64,000 nt of DNA from Perognathus longimembris pacificus (Eukaryota > Chordata > Mammalia > Rodentia > Heteromyidae). Shown in pieces: positions 11,467 to 22,097 of this stretch. The notes below the pieces were generated by a model, which saw only the letters and a program-made list of their open reading frames with translations, made no database searches and was not told where the DNA came from. How positions within the stretch are numbered: the first letter of the stretch is position 1; each line of letters starts with the position of its first letter. The DNA lies in contig NC_063162.1 in NCBI RefSeq assembly GCF_023159225.1, forward strand, positions 98,875,594-98,939,593, in the 5' to 3' direction. The position numbers and the translations under genes are program-made.

Positions 11467-11945
11467 ATGCTCTTAACGAGATACTTTGACATTCAAAGAC
11501 AAAAACAGGTTGAAAGTATGAGTGGTAGGGAGTGGTCCACCACACAAACTGTGGCAGCACAGATGTCATCTACAACAGACTTTACTATTGCCATAGGAGG
11601 ATGCTGGGAATGTGGCGGAATAGGTGTCTCTTCATGTAGACAATTACATGGGCAGAATCTCATGTTACTATTTTGTACCAGTGGTGGAGTCTACTATGGC
11701 TCTCAGCTCCCAAAGGAAGATTTGGATGGTCAATTTAAAAAATGTTTGGTCCATTTCCATGCAGCTTGGTAGTAGTGAATTACCTCCTATTCCCAGATAT
11801 GTCACACATACTTGTGTACATGTTCCTGGAACAAGTGTCCATGGCTGATGGGAGCCAGTTGCTGGGCAACAAGTACCTTCTTCTCTATATATTGGAGATC
11901 TCTGCCATGATTATAGCCTCTAATGAGAGAGTTGTAGGCAAATAG
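11467..11945 (+). other. Unassigned segment with open frames
   Basis: More GC-rich and less repetitive than its surroundings. A 101-codon plus-strand frame (11467-11772) is followed in other frames by 67-74 codon stretches, which would fit a frame-shifted retrocopy. The translated part has a Cys/Gly-rich patch (GCWECGGIGVSSCRQ) that I cannot place. I see no introns, A tail or duplication. It could equally be an old LTR internal region or chance. Confidence 0.25.
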
Positions 11946-12151
11946 ATGGTAATTGTGTTTTCTTGTATTTCTTACAATTGTTTCTAACCCTCCCCCTCTG
12001 TTGAACTGACTTGCAGCGACTTAAAGCTGGTGTTTGTTCATTTTGTCTGGGAACCAAACATAGATTATAAACTATACCTTCTTGCTCATTTGTGCAAGTT
12101 TCAAAGGCAGTATGATATGAGGGAATGGAATGATGGTCACTAGATATTGGG

Positions 12152-12155
<4 letters not shown>

Positions 12156-12190
<35 letters not shown>
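12156..12190. repeat. (GT)n microsatellite
   Basis: About 17 uninterrupted GT units. The minus strand reads as His/Thr repeats in two overlapping spurious frames. Confidence 0.97.
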
Positions 12191-12191
<1 letters not shown>

Positions 12192-12364
12192 CCACAATGT
12201 AGATATGTGGAAGTCTCAGAAATGAATTTTACATACATGGTAAATTGATTTCTCTTAAGGGCCTCACAAGTTTTCAGTGTGAAAACAGTTTCTAATAAAA
12301 TGATCCATGCAATCTTGTATAGAAGCAAAGACTGAGATTGGATCTCCCGAAACATAAAGCCAAA

Positions 12365-13290
12365 TGTAAAATTGGCTCAGAATGGATCGAAGACCAAAAT
12401 TAATACCTTAACACTATAAAAACCATTGGGAAAATGTAGCATAAAATCTTCAAAGCATTGTACTTGGCAATGATTTCTTGGATGACACCATGGCACTGGA
12501 AACAGAGAACAGGCATGCAACTCCCAGAATTTAAGTTCTGTGTCTTGAAACATACTATCAAGAAAGTAAAACTGGGCTGGGGATATAGCCTAGTGGCAAG
12601 AGTGCCTGCCTCCGATACACGAGGCCCTAGGTTCGATTCCCCAGCACCACATATACAGAAAACGGCCAGAAGTGGCGCTGTGGCTCAAGTGGCAGAGTGC
12701 TAGCCTTGAGCGGGAGGAAGCCAGGGACAGTGCTCAGGCCCTGAGTCCAAGGCCCAGGACTGGCCAAAAAAAAAAAAAAAAAGAAAGTAAAACTGCACCC
12801 CCTAGAATTGAGAGGGAATATTTGTAAATGATCCAATTGAAAGGGATTAGCAACCAGCATATATCAGAGAACAATTAAACATCAACAACAAAACAACCCA
12901 AGTTAAAAGTAGGCAAAGAACTCAGGAAGTCATTTTGCCATAGGAGATAATGTAATGTATGTGGTCAACAAGGAAATGCTATGGTGCTTTGCATGGATAA
13001 TCATTATGTAAGTGCAAATCAAAAACTACAGTGAGGTAATATTATCACATCCCCATTAAGATTACTAATATAAAAAAAAACCAGAAAATAGCAAGCATGA
13101 CCCCCTCAGTACAAGAAAAAAAAAGATTTCTATATGATTCAGCAATCATATTTCTGAGATACATCCAAAAGAATTAAAAGCAGGTAAACAATAGGCTTTT
13201 TCAAAAGCATGCTGGAATTATTAATAGGCTTTTAAGTGGTTGAATTTTCTATGGTACATGATATGTCAAAAAGTTGTGAAAATAATCTTT
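12365..13290 (+). mobile_element. L1M ORF2 3' part, split by a SINE
   Basis: Sense old LINE-1. Blocks in order: ATGGATCGAAGACC, GGCAATGATTTCTTGGATGA, ACTATCAAGAAAGTAAAACT, then after the SINE AAAGGGATTAGCAACCAGCA, CAAATCAAAAACTACAGTGA, GATTCAGCAATCATATTTCTG, CCAAAAGAATTAAAAGCAGG and an L1M-like 3' end. This order matches the C-terminal half of ORF2. Stops and frameshifts are everywhere. A poorly matching stretch near 13080-13130 suggests a small internal deletion. Confidence 0.85.
12574..12780 (+). mobile_element. ID-dimer SINE inserted in L1M
   Basis: Complete sense copy from GGGCTGGGGATATAGCC to an A run of about 17. The perfect 14-bp duplication AAGAAAGTAAAACT lies at 12560-12573 and 12781-12794. 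The duplicated text is L1 sequence, so the L1 was present first. The pol III A-box-like (TAGCCTAGTGGC) and B-box-like (GGTTCGATTCC) segments are intact, so this is one of the youngest-looking copies. Confidence 0.97.
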
Positions 13291-13293
13291 TGT

Positions 13294-13373
13294 CACTGGA
13301 GGTATGGCTTAATTAGTAAAGTTTTGGCCTAGCAAGCACAAGACCCTGAGTTCAAACCTCAGTACTTCAAAAG
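13294..13373 (+). mobile_element. ID-type monomer SINE
   Basis: Single ID unit: CACTGGAGGTATGGCTTAAT, TTGGCCTAGCAAGCACAAGA, CCCTGAGTTCAAACCTCAGTA. It follows the end of the L1M fragment directly. It has diverged from the dimer monomers and lies closer to a classic ID unit. Confidence 0.85.
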
Positions 13374-14455
13374 AATCATTATTAAAGTGGTTAAAAATTT
13401 AAAGAGCACAAGATGAAGGAGGGAAAGGAAAGTTTTTAAATTCGGACAATGTTAAATGTTAAAATGGGGAAAGATAACATTTAAACATAGCTTAATAAGC
13501 TTATGGTAGGTACCTTTATACCAATATACCAAAAGCTTATTGAGGTAGACAGGTATAACATCTTTAGTAGGAAATAGAAGGAAGACAATGGAGGAAAAGA
13601 TCTTACTTCTGCAGAAGCAAAGACTGTTTCCTACTCTATCAAAATAAGCTGCATGGCTAAAGATAACTCTCATCTAAGTATTTTTATGCATTACAAAATA
13701 TCTTCAAGCTTGTCAAGTTAAACATCTTAGATATCTAGCTTAGGATCCTGTATATCCATTTGATGAAACTTTGGATGTCACCTATTGTTTCCATTAGTAT
13801 CAAGATATGGACAATTATAGATCCAAATTTAGTAGAACCTTGAGGTGAAATAGCTTCATTGTCTTTCATATCCTTGCCATTCTTTTATCAGTGACCATTA
13901 CCCAAAACATAGTTCCCCTTACTCATTGATGCACTCAGCAGAATCCCATCTCGATCGTCTGTGAATGTTTCTTCCAAAACTACTCTTTTGCTGGTTTCTT
14001 CTCTTATAGTCATTCATACGATTTCCATTTGGAAAATTCCATTAGTTGTAAAACCATGTCTGCATTAACCCTCCGTTCAGTGGATAAACTGCCTTACTTG
14101 GAACCCAGTTCCTTCCAAAGGGTGCAGTGCCTCATGTGACTTGTGAACTGCTTTCCTGGGACCACAACCTCAGTGTTGCTTGTAGCTCCACGGTGGTCTT
14201 TAGAAGTGATTTCTTTTAAACACTCTTGTAATAATCACCTTTTTTTTTTTAAGTTTATACTACTTTGTTCTAACTTATTTTTCCTCTTGTCATATATATG
14301 AGTATACACATATGTATATCAGTATGCCTCTTGGTCACCTTTTTCAAGTGTATAAAAAGTTTATACCTGGCTCAATATATCTTGCTTTAATCTCTAAATC
14401 TCATCAGTTCTTGACAATCATGTGCATAGCTCCTCTAGCCTCTTTCCTTCAGACT

Positions 14456-14456
<1 letters not shown>
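13374..14456. other. No supported feature
   Basis: Unique-looking sequence. The stretch at 13900-14200 is less AT-rich but has no recognisable family or exon. Confidence 0.4.
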
Positions 14457-14504
<48 letters not shown>

Positions 14505-14534
14505 TTATCTAGCTATCTATCTATGTATCTCTCT
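14457..14534. repeat. (CTAT)n tetranucleotide microsatellite
   Basis: About 15 CTAT units, then interrupted copies (CTATTTATCTAGCTAT). Likely length-polymorphic. Plus-strand Tyr-Leu-Ser-Ile repeat peptides over this region are artefacts. Confidence 0.97.
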
Positions 14535-14665
14535 ATACATGTACATATGCATGTGCATGTACATGTACATATACACATACACATACATATATGGAAGGTG
14601 CTATTGTGTGCATATATTCACATGCATATACATATATATATATTCACACACATATACATATATAG
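14535..14665. repeat. ATGTAC/CATATA alternating purine-pyrimidine tract
   Basis: Degenerate TACATG, ATACACA and ATATAT units next to the tetranucleotide array. Confidence 0.85.
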
Positions 14666-15032
14666 CCAAAATTGTCTCTTCTTATTTATAATTAAAAGTG
14701 AAAATCTTTACTAGTCTGCTGTAAAATTTAAACCCTGTCTCTAACTTGATTGAGAAAATAGAACTCATTGAGCAGAAATACTGGAATTTCCACAGGATCT
14801 GATAGATTTACTCTCATCTTTCTAACCTTTACCCTTCTGCTTTGAGGACAAGCAACTATATAGCATCCATCCAAGCCAAGCCCACCACCTTCTCTCTGGA
14901 TCCCATTAGTCTCATCTTTGCAGGCCCCTGCTCCTCCAGCTATGCCTTCTTCATACTTCTAGCCTTTTCTGCACTATGGACTATCCATCCCAATCTGTAA
15001 ATACACTTGACTTTCACACATTGAAAAGATTC

Positions 15033-15158
15033 ACCTCAGAAGGCACAGTGGAACATCTGACCATTAACCCAACATTCAGGAGCCTGAGGCAGTAGGATCA
15101 TGAGTCTCTAAGCCAGTCTATCATACACAGGGAGACTCTGCCTTACTCATTTAAAAAA
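15033..15158 (+). mobile_element. B1-like SINE fragment
   Basis: Diverged 7SL-type monomer: GGCACAGTGGAACATCTGAC, AACATTCAGGAGCCTGAGGC, AGTAGGATCATGAGTC, then GGGAGACTCTGCCTTACTC and an A-rich end. Confidence 0.72.
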
Positions 15159-15165
15159 GTCATCT

Positions 15166-15321
15166 TAGCCAGGTGCTGGTGACTACTTAGAAGCCTGAGC
15201 TCTCAGGATCATGATTCAAAGCCAGTTGGGGCAGGAAAGTCTTTGAGACTCTTATCTCCAGTTAACCACTAGAAAACTGGAAGTGGAGCTGTGACTCAAA
15301 GTGGTAGAGCCCTAGCATTGA
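15166..15321 (+). mobile_element. B4-like SINE, left piece of a split copy
   Basis: TAGCCAGGTGCTGGTGAC, CTCAGGATCATGATTCAAAG, CAGTTAACCACTAGAAAACT, then the ID half up to GCCCTAGCATTGA. The text breaks off there and resumes at 16475, so a later insertion of about 1.15 kb separates the halves. Confidence 0.85.
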
Positions 15322-15387
15322 AATGTACTCATTACCTTATATAACTGCCCTCTGTACATCAACCTTACAATAAAATTAAATAAACTA
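15322..15387 (+). mobile_element. Short LINE-1 3' tail fragment
   Basis: GAAATGTACTCATTACCTTA, then CCTCTGTACATCAACCTTAC and AATAAAATTAAATAAA match the last about 60 bp of the L1 3' UTR plus tail. It sits in the split SINE, and its tail was the target for the next L1. The rest of its tail is probably 16452-16474. Confidence 0.7.
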
Positions 15388-16435
15388 TGACAAATTGTGT
15401 TGCGATGAACATTGTTGTGCTGGTGGCTTTAGTGTGTTCTTGTTTGTGATCTTTTGGGTAGATGCCCAAAAGTTGGGCTGCTGGGTCATAGTGGAGCTCT
15501 ATGTTTAGCCTTCTGAGGAATCTCCATACCACTTTCCAGAGTAGCTGAACCAGTTTACCTTCCCACCAACAATGAAGTAGGGTTCCCTTTTGGCCACATC
15601 CCCTCCAACATTTATTATTGTTAGTTTTATTGATACAGGACAGTCTTACTGGGGTGAGATGGAATATCAATGTTGTTTTGATTTGCATTTCTTTTATGGC
15701 CAATGATGTAGAGCACTTTTTCATTTGTCTCTTGGCCATTCTCATTTCAATTTGTCATAACTAAAATATGAAACCAACCCAGATGCCCCTCAGTAGACAA
15801 ATGGATCAGGAAAATGTGGTACATATACACAATGGAATTTTATGCCTCTATCAGAAAGAATGACATTGCCCTATTTGTAAGGAAATGGAAGGACTTGGAA
15901 AAAATTATACTAAGTGAAGAGAGCCAGACTCAAAGAAACATGAACTCTATGGTCTCCCTCATAGGGAAATTAGCACAGGTTTAGGCTAGTCACAGCAGAG
16001 GATCACAGGCGCCCAATAGCTATACCCTTATGAACACATAAAGATGATGCTAAGTGAAATGAACTCCATGTTATGGTAACAACTGTTATATCACTGTTGT
16101 AATTACTTTCAACATGCCATGTGAAACCGTAGCTTCTATGGTTGATGATCCTCTTGTATCCCCTTCCTGTGGTTGTACTGTGTATACTGGTATTAGAACT
16201 AAGAAAGTGAAAGGGAATATCAAAATCGAGAGACACAGGATAAAAAGACAAACGACTACAAAAGCAATACTTGCAAAACTGTTTGGTTTAGACCAACTGA
16301 ACAACTCATGGGGGGAGAGGGAAAGAGGTAGGGGTAGGGGGGAATGAGGGAGGAGGTAAAAAACAGTACAAGAAATGTATCCAATGCCTAACGTATGAAA
16401 CTGTAACCTCTCTGTACATCAGTTTGACAATTAAA
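15388..16435 (+). mobile_element. Twin-primed LINE-1 with 5' inversion
   Basis: The left part, 15388 to about 15750, is antisense. Its minus strand encodes an ORF2 C-terminal stretch with [26 protein letters not shown] and [15 protein letters not shown]. The right part, about 15750 to 16435, is sense, from CCAACCCAGATGCCCCTCAG through the 3' UTR to the A-rich end. Both parts share an AATTTGTCAT overlap, so they are contiguous in L1. The 16-bp duplication AAAATTAAATAAACTA flanks the insertion at 15372-15387 and 16436-16451. This is the known outcome of twin priming during target-primed reverse transcription. It is not a functional element: endonuclease, most of the reverse transcriptase and ORF1 are absent. 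Confidence 0.92.
16310..16356 (+). other. G-rich tract in L1 3' UTR
   Basis: Several runs of 3-7 G within 47 bp, a G-quadruplex-compatible motif at a conserved 3' UTR position. It recurs as G-rich at 30600-30645 and as C-rich on the plus strand in antisense copies. Confidence 0.7.
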
Positions 16436-16474
16436 AAAATTAAATAAACTAAAATTAAATTAAATAAAATTTTC

Positions 16475-16537
16475 AAAAAGCTCAGAGACAGTGTCTAGGC
16501 CCAAAGTCCTGAGTTCAAGCCCTATGACCAGCAAAAA
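16475..16537 (+). mobile_element. B4-like SINE, right piece of the split copy
   Basis: AAAAAGCTCAGAGACAGTGT, CCTGAGTTCAAGCCCTATGA, then CCAGCAAAAAG completes the ID half begun at 15166. Confidence 0.85.
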
Positions 16538-17537
16538 GTAAAAATAAAAATAGAAGTCCTTATCCTTGATCCACACTATTGGCTTATATAGTGCCTTCCC
16601 TTCACACTAAAATTTATGGTGTTGTGGGCATATCTTGACTGCAACACCTCACCATAATGATTTGGAAAAACTAAGCAATATAGACTAGTATCTATGTCAT
16701 TTTAAAGTTCTAAGCAGTTTCTTTTTCCTTTAGAGCAGAACAAAATTCTTCTTCGTTGTGAAATAATTTTAACTGGGTCTTTTTATTAAATAAAAATTGG
16801 ATAATTTTTGAGTCAGAGGAGTTAACCATTCTGTTTGGAATTTAAAAACTGTTTGTTTTTTTTTAACTGCTGGAGATGAAGAACTCTAAGGTGTTCTTTG
16901 TACTTGCTTTTGTGGAGGGAGAAGATAAAAACAACTTTTGGCCCTTTGTGAATTTAGATAGACAAGTGTTTTAAAGTATTTCTTGTTCTTGAGTGAGTTG
17001 CTGGCATTGTTATTTGAGAGGTTAAGGCAGGAGATAAGTAGTAGTCAAGGCTTCAGATGACTGTAGAAAGGATGTGGAATTATTATCAGTTGCACCTGGC
17101 ATTGAGGAACAGTGAAAGAAAGAATTAGACTGAGAAGATAATATTCTATACCCAGTCTTATGTAAGTCTGATTGATGCAGAAAACACTGATGTTGGATAA
17201 ATAGTCCGTGAAGTTACATTTCTGCGATGAATAGGCTACTTTCTCTGAAGTTTTAAAATGTTCCTCTATTAATTATGTAGAAAAGAGCTATGATCTGGAG
17301 CTAGAAATCATAATTCAAAGGCCTGAGCAGCAGGACCCCATAAAAAAGTGTGTTTTAGTTTCTTAATCTATCATTAACTATAGAGCCAGGGAGCCTTTGG
17401 ACAAAGTCAGCCTCCATGACTGGGACAAACTACATGCAAGATGAGTTTGCATGTTTTGTTCTGTTAACAAGTAAGAACTGCTGAAAAAAATGATAGGTGA
17501 CCTGACATATCTATCAGGAATTTGTTAATTCCTCGTT
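16538..17537. other. No supported feature
   Basis: Unique-looking sequence without recognisable repeats, splice-flanked frames or RNA genes. Confidence 0.4.
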
Positions 17538-17551
17538 CTTGATACTTTTGT

Positions 17552-17747
17552 TTGTTTTTGCCAGTCCTGGGGCTTGGACTCAGGACCCGAGCACTGTCCC
17601 TGGCTTCCTTTTGCTCAAGGCTAGCACTCGACCACTTGAGCCACAGCACCACCTCTGGCTTTTTTCTATATATGTGGTACTGAGGAATCAAACCTAGGGC
17701 TTCATGTATACAAGGCAAGCACTTTGCCACTAGGCCATATTACCAGC
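17552..17747 (-). mobile_element. ID-dimer SINE with target-site duplication
   Basis: Antisense dimer, GCCAGTCCTGGGGCTTGGAC to GGCCATATTACCAGCC. The duplication CTTGATACTTTTGT at 17538-17551 matches 17748-17761 with one mismatch. The B-box-like region has mutations (ATCAAACC), so the copy is somewhat older. Confidence 0.93.
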
Positions 17748-18039
17748 CTTGATCCTTTTGTATTAATGTATTATCTTGCATTAAACTATTATCGTCTTAA
17801 AAAATTATGGATATATGAAAGCCCAGCTTCAACATCAAAATAAACACTAACAAAACAGATAATCTCTAACAGGGTAGAATAGAAATCCACTACTTGCTAT
17901 AGATATAAAATAACTGAATAAATTAAGTATTTGATCTTGAAGAGATCTTAATATAGTCTCAAAGTTTCTTCCCTCTCAAGCCTAGGTGATTATAAAAAGC
18001 AAAAGAGTAACTTCAAAGTGACTGAGTTAGTGGCTGACA

Positions 18040-18600
18040 CCACCTTAATCAAGAGATTGAAGTTAGCATCACCAGTGATGAGAAAAATTGAAATCATGAC
18101 CACCTGGCAGATGCATCGAGAGAGTAGATCATCACTTCTGCAATATTCCTGCCCAAGATGCATAACCTGAATCCAGTCATGAGGAAGTGGCAGATAAACT
18201 CAAGCTCAGGAACATTGTACAAAATAGCTAGCTTGTAATCTTCAAGTGTCAGGTCTTTGAAAGCCAAAGAAAGACAAATTGCTTCAGATGAAAAGGAACT
18301 AAAGAGGAATGACAACCACACGCATGTGATCCTGGACTGCAAGTTTGCTTAAATGACATTATTGGGGCTTTTGCTAAAACTTGAATAGGATTTTAAAACC
18401 AGACTGTATCAATGCTAGTTTCCTGACTTTGACAGGTACTTGGTGGTAATACAGGACAATGATATTATTTTTAGCATTCAGTTGAAAATCAGGTTGGTAA
18501 TTTCTTAAATATTTTTATGTGTGGAGGATAATTACTCATTTTTTGTACAACTTTTGGGTAAATTTTAGATTGTTCTAGATAAGGGACAACTTTTTAAAAA
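18040..18600 (+). mobile_element. L1M 3' UTR
   Basis: Sense 3' UTR of an old mammalian L1: CATCACCAGTGATGAGAAAA, ATATTCCTGCCCAAGATGCA, AAGTGGCAGATAAACTCAAG, GTGATCCTGGACTGCAAG, and GTATCAATGCTAGTTTCCTG. The 82-codon minus-strand frame at 18094-18342 is a by-product of this UTR. Confidence 0.8.
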
Positions 18601-18799
18601 AAATTATCAAATAAAACAATAAAGGTGAATGCCACCTGATTTTATCTTCAGTGGCTAATAAAGCCTGGCTATTAGTGTAAGAAAATAGTACTATGTGCTT
18701 CTTGCTTTAGTTGTTTATCTCTTACTGTTCTTCAGCATATTATAATGCTCCCACCCTCTTTTTTTATTCTACTTCATTTTAACTGTTTGCCTGGGCCTG

Positions 18800-18960
18800 A
18801 ATTAAAACCCTGGCTGACCAACATTGTGACATTTAGTGTCTGTGTGAACTTAGAAACTTAGTTTACTTGTGCCTCAATTCACTAGTCTACTTATTAGATG
18901 AAAAAGTAATAAACTCTGGCTATGATTTTCATAAATGTCAAATACTTACATTATTGTATA
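18800..18960 (+). mobile_element. MIR-like fragment
   Basis: TGTGTGAACTTAGAAACTTA, GTTTACTTGTGCCTCAATTC, then TTAGATGAAAAAGTAATAAA follow the MIR core. Diverged, so only moderately supported. Confidence 0.6.
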
Positions 18961-19329
18961 TTGTTATACATTGATGTTAGCTGTTCATTAATATTAGTAG
19001 TTCTAGCTAAGAATTCTCACCTGAGATTCAGGTACATATAGTCAAGTGCATACTACAGAACATGTCTACACCCAGAACACCAAAGACCCCACCAACTTCT
19101 GTGGGTCATTGCTTTTTTACTGGCCTTGTGTCCTCTATTGTAATGAATGCCTTAGCCCAGTCAGCCCTGATTGACAGTGGGCCCTTTCCTTTATTTTCAC
19201 TTCTCATAATTAACTGATGGCCAAATTATGTTATACTAATTAACTTTTTTCATATCTTTCTCAATTCTCTTTTTCTTATTTCCAACCCCTTAGCTTATAA
19301 CCTCAGATGTCTCTAACTATAACAATAAT

Positions 19330-19770
19330 CTGCTTAGTTTTCTTTCTTTCTGCTTAGCTCCTCATCAGTCACTTTTCTGTTTTACTACAAAGATAATCTT
19401 TGTAAAATGCAGGTGTGATCAAGTCTTCTTTAGTATTTCAGGAACTCACATTGCCCTTAAGAAATAATATTATTCTTTGGTAATGATATAAAGGCCATTC
19501 TCTTCATTCTCCCTTTTTTCTTCTTTTCCTTTACCTACTCTATGCTTGCATATGGCTCTGAGTTACTGGGTACTTTATGTGCCAAACACCCCACAAGTTG
19601 TTATTGCCTGCCTCTTCTTCCCCAACTCCTTTGTTCTTTAAAATTCTACTAATGTGTAGCACCTTCATGAAGCTTTGCCTGAGCCCTTCATAGGTGAGAT
19701 ACTCTTTCATCTTGTGTGTCTTTCACAGAAGTAATCATATGGTCTCACAACTTCTTGTGTATTCTTCACT
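19330..19770 (+). mobile_element. LINE-2 3' fragment
   Basis: Sense L2 text in the expected order: AATGCAGGTGTGATCAAGTC, TGATATAAAGGCCATTCTCT, GCACCTTCATGAAGCTTTGC, CTGAGCCC, and CATCTTGTGTGTC. No intact frame. Confidence 0.72.
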
Positions 19771-20541
19771 TCTCCCATTACACCAAAAGGACATGGCCTG
19801 AAAGAACCATTGGTTCTGGAAGTTCCTCTATTGGCTGTGGAAGGACTCCACAGTCAGAGGTCACCACTTTGGAGCCTGTTTACATTGTTACTAGATGGCA
19901 AATGTGTCTAAATATACTAGCTATTATGTTCAGAGGAAACTTTAAATTAGAATCATTAGAAGATAAAAAGACTAGACAAGTCAATTTTGGGATTCAGGAT
20001 GATGAGCCTATAAATGGCAACATTTAACTCTAAAATTACAAGCTAACTTACTTCATTAGAACAGACCAAAGTGCATGTGTGCCCTTCAAGAATTTCTTTA
20101 CATGTACATAGAGAGTGTTAGATACATTGAATGCAAAGCATTCTCCTTGAGACTCAGACAAATTGAGGCTCATCAATAATGTATCTCACAGAGCCTGATT
20201 ATATAGTAAGCAGAGAATGCCAGGTAACTCTCATTATTATGTTATTCTTTGGTATGCATTTCTTGAAAGTCTCAAAGCCTCTTGACTAGGAAGTACTGAT
20301 TATCTGCTTAATAAGTACATTGTTGAGTATCCCTTTCCACTTAATTCCTTGTAAAGCTTCTACAATTTATTACAGACACACATTGGTTACATGAATAAGG
20401 AAATGAGTAGTCAAAGGAGCTATAGAGAAAAAAGCTCACCTCTGTATAGAAAAGACATGGATATAAAAGACAAAATCTATTTATTCCTTTAAAAATACAT
20501 ATGTCTCTTGGTGTACATAGGAGGGAATTAGTTCTTGGACA
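19771..20541. other. No supported feature
   Basis: Unique-looking. The 103-codon plus-strand frame (19716-20027) begins inside the L2 fragment and has no recognisable content. Confidence 0.35.
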
Positions 20542-20552
20542 CCCCCCCCCCC
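20542..20552. repeat. C11 homopolymer
   Basis: Eleven consecutive C residues, unusual for this AT-rich region, just before an AT-rich dyad and a DNA-transposon relic. Confidence 0.95.
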
Positions 20553-20574
20553 AAAACCATGTAGATAACATCTA

Positions 20575-20700
20575 ATATACATACATTATACAATATGTAA
20601 TAAACCTATATTAATATATAATGTACTATATAGCATAATATATTGTATTATATGTAATTATACATAAACTATATATAATTTACATGTAATTTACAAATCT
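20575..20700. repeat. AT-rich partly palindromic tract
   Basis: Dense TATA, ATATAT and TAATATATTA-like segments, many self-complementary. It may be an expanded part of the transposon that follows. Confidence 0.7.
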
Positions 20701-20959
20701 CATATAGGCTTTAAATAATTTCTAGATTACTTATGATGCCTAATACAAAATAAATGTTATATAAGTGTTATTCAGTACAGTTCAGGGAATAATGAAAAAA
20801 TATGTACATGTTAAATACAGATACTTTTTCTGGGTATATTTTATTTTTGGTTGATTAAATCTTAGCTAGAAATACTAATAATAATGAACAGCTAACATCA
20901 ATGTATAACAATATACAATCAACGGGTGCAGAAATTGTGTATGTGGAGAGACAACTGTA
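20690..20959 (+). mobile_element. Tigger-like DNA transposon relic
   Basis: TTCTAGATTACTTATGATGC, CTAATACAAAATAAATGTTA, and an end reading AATCAACGGGTGCAGAAATT then GTGGAGAGACAACTGTA. This matches the GGAGGGCCAACTGTA-type terminal inverted repeat of Tigger-related elements. The other end is lost or merged into the AT tract. No transposase. Confidence 0.72.
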
Positions 20960-21870
20960 GTTATTAAAATCTGTCTGTATGTCAAGTTCTGTTGTTGATA
21001 TACAAAGAAGAAAGGATGTTCTTTTGTGAGTTTACAGTCTAGTGGGAAATACTAGGCATTGCTAAGATGAATTGACTAATGTTAAGCTTAATAGCATTAT
21101 TTTTCCCCTCAAATCCTTTTGCAATGTGACTGAAATCAATAATGGAACAAGCATAATTTGTTTTATGTATTTTACAATTTCAAAATGGTTCTAACAGAGG
21201 TGCTAACTATAATTTTTAAAGGATAATTGAAGCCAATTTCCTAAAAAGAAACCACAGCATAAAGTATGAATCATGTATTACAATTATATAGAATTATGGT
21301 AATTTTGTTTTAAAGGAAGGCCTTCGACAGCCCATAATTCTTATCTTTTAGTTTTGTCATTTGTAAAGTGTAAAAGATACTGAAAATTATGTCACTATTT
21401 GTTTATTCTTACTGAGATACATTGGATTAGAGAGCTATACTAAAGAAGAGAGATGGTATCTTTGCAAGGTGGATATAATCAACATATTAGAAAACAAAGA
21501 CTTTGACAGATTAAGAAATTTATGAAAGGCTATTATACCAAGTGGCTACATTGTACCAAAGTTTGGTACTATCTCTGGACAGCTTCTTTTTCTCTACCCA
21601 TTAAATAATAGATGTTTAAAGTAAACAGTAAGTTCATGTGAAAGTGAAAACAAAGCTCTGCAATAAGCAGAAACCCTCCACCAGGAGAGGATCTAATAGA
21701 GTGATCTCTAAGGGCAGTGTTTATAGTATGGGACTCCTCCCTTATCTCCTCCCCTGGGCTTTGCACTGTCTAGGTGATTCCTTTCCCCTCACTTGATCAA
21801 TTTCTCATATTTTGAGAAATATCTATCCCTATCAATGGTTTATGTTAAGAAGAGAAATATGTAGTTGTAT
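20960..21870. other. No supported feature
   Basis: AT-rich and unique-looking. Confidence 0.4.
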
Positions 21871-21877
21871 TTTGTTT

Positions 21878-22097
21878 TTTACTAGGGCATGAACTTATGG
21901 CCTCATGTCCTTGCTTAGCTTTTTTGCTTAAGGCTGATGTTTACTACTTAAGCCACACCTCTGCTTTCTGGCTTCTTGCTAGTTAGTTGGAGGAAGAAGT
22001 TCAACTTGTCTACCTAGGCTGGTTTTGAATCTTGGTCCAAAGATCTTGGCCTCCTGAGTAGCTAGGATTATAGGTGTGAGCCACCAGTGTCTAGCTC
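21878..22097 (-). mobile_element. B4-like composite SINE
   Basis: Antisense copy. The ID half is diverged (ACTTATGGCCTCATGTCCTT), the linker reads TTGCTAGTTAGTTGGAGG, and the B1-like half has CTCCTGAGTAGCTAGGATTA then GTGAGCCACCAGTGTCTAGC. Confidence 0.88.

Noticed and set aside
14457..14534. Regularly spaced repeats as a CRISPR array
   Set aside because: This is a CTAT microsatellite without unique spacers, in mammalian DNA.
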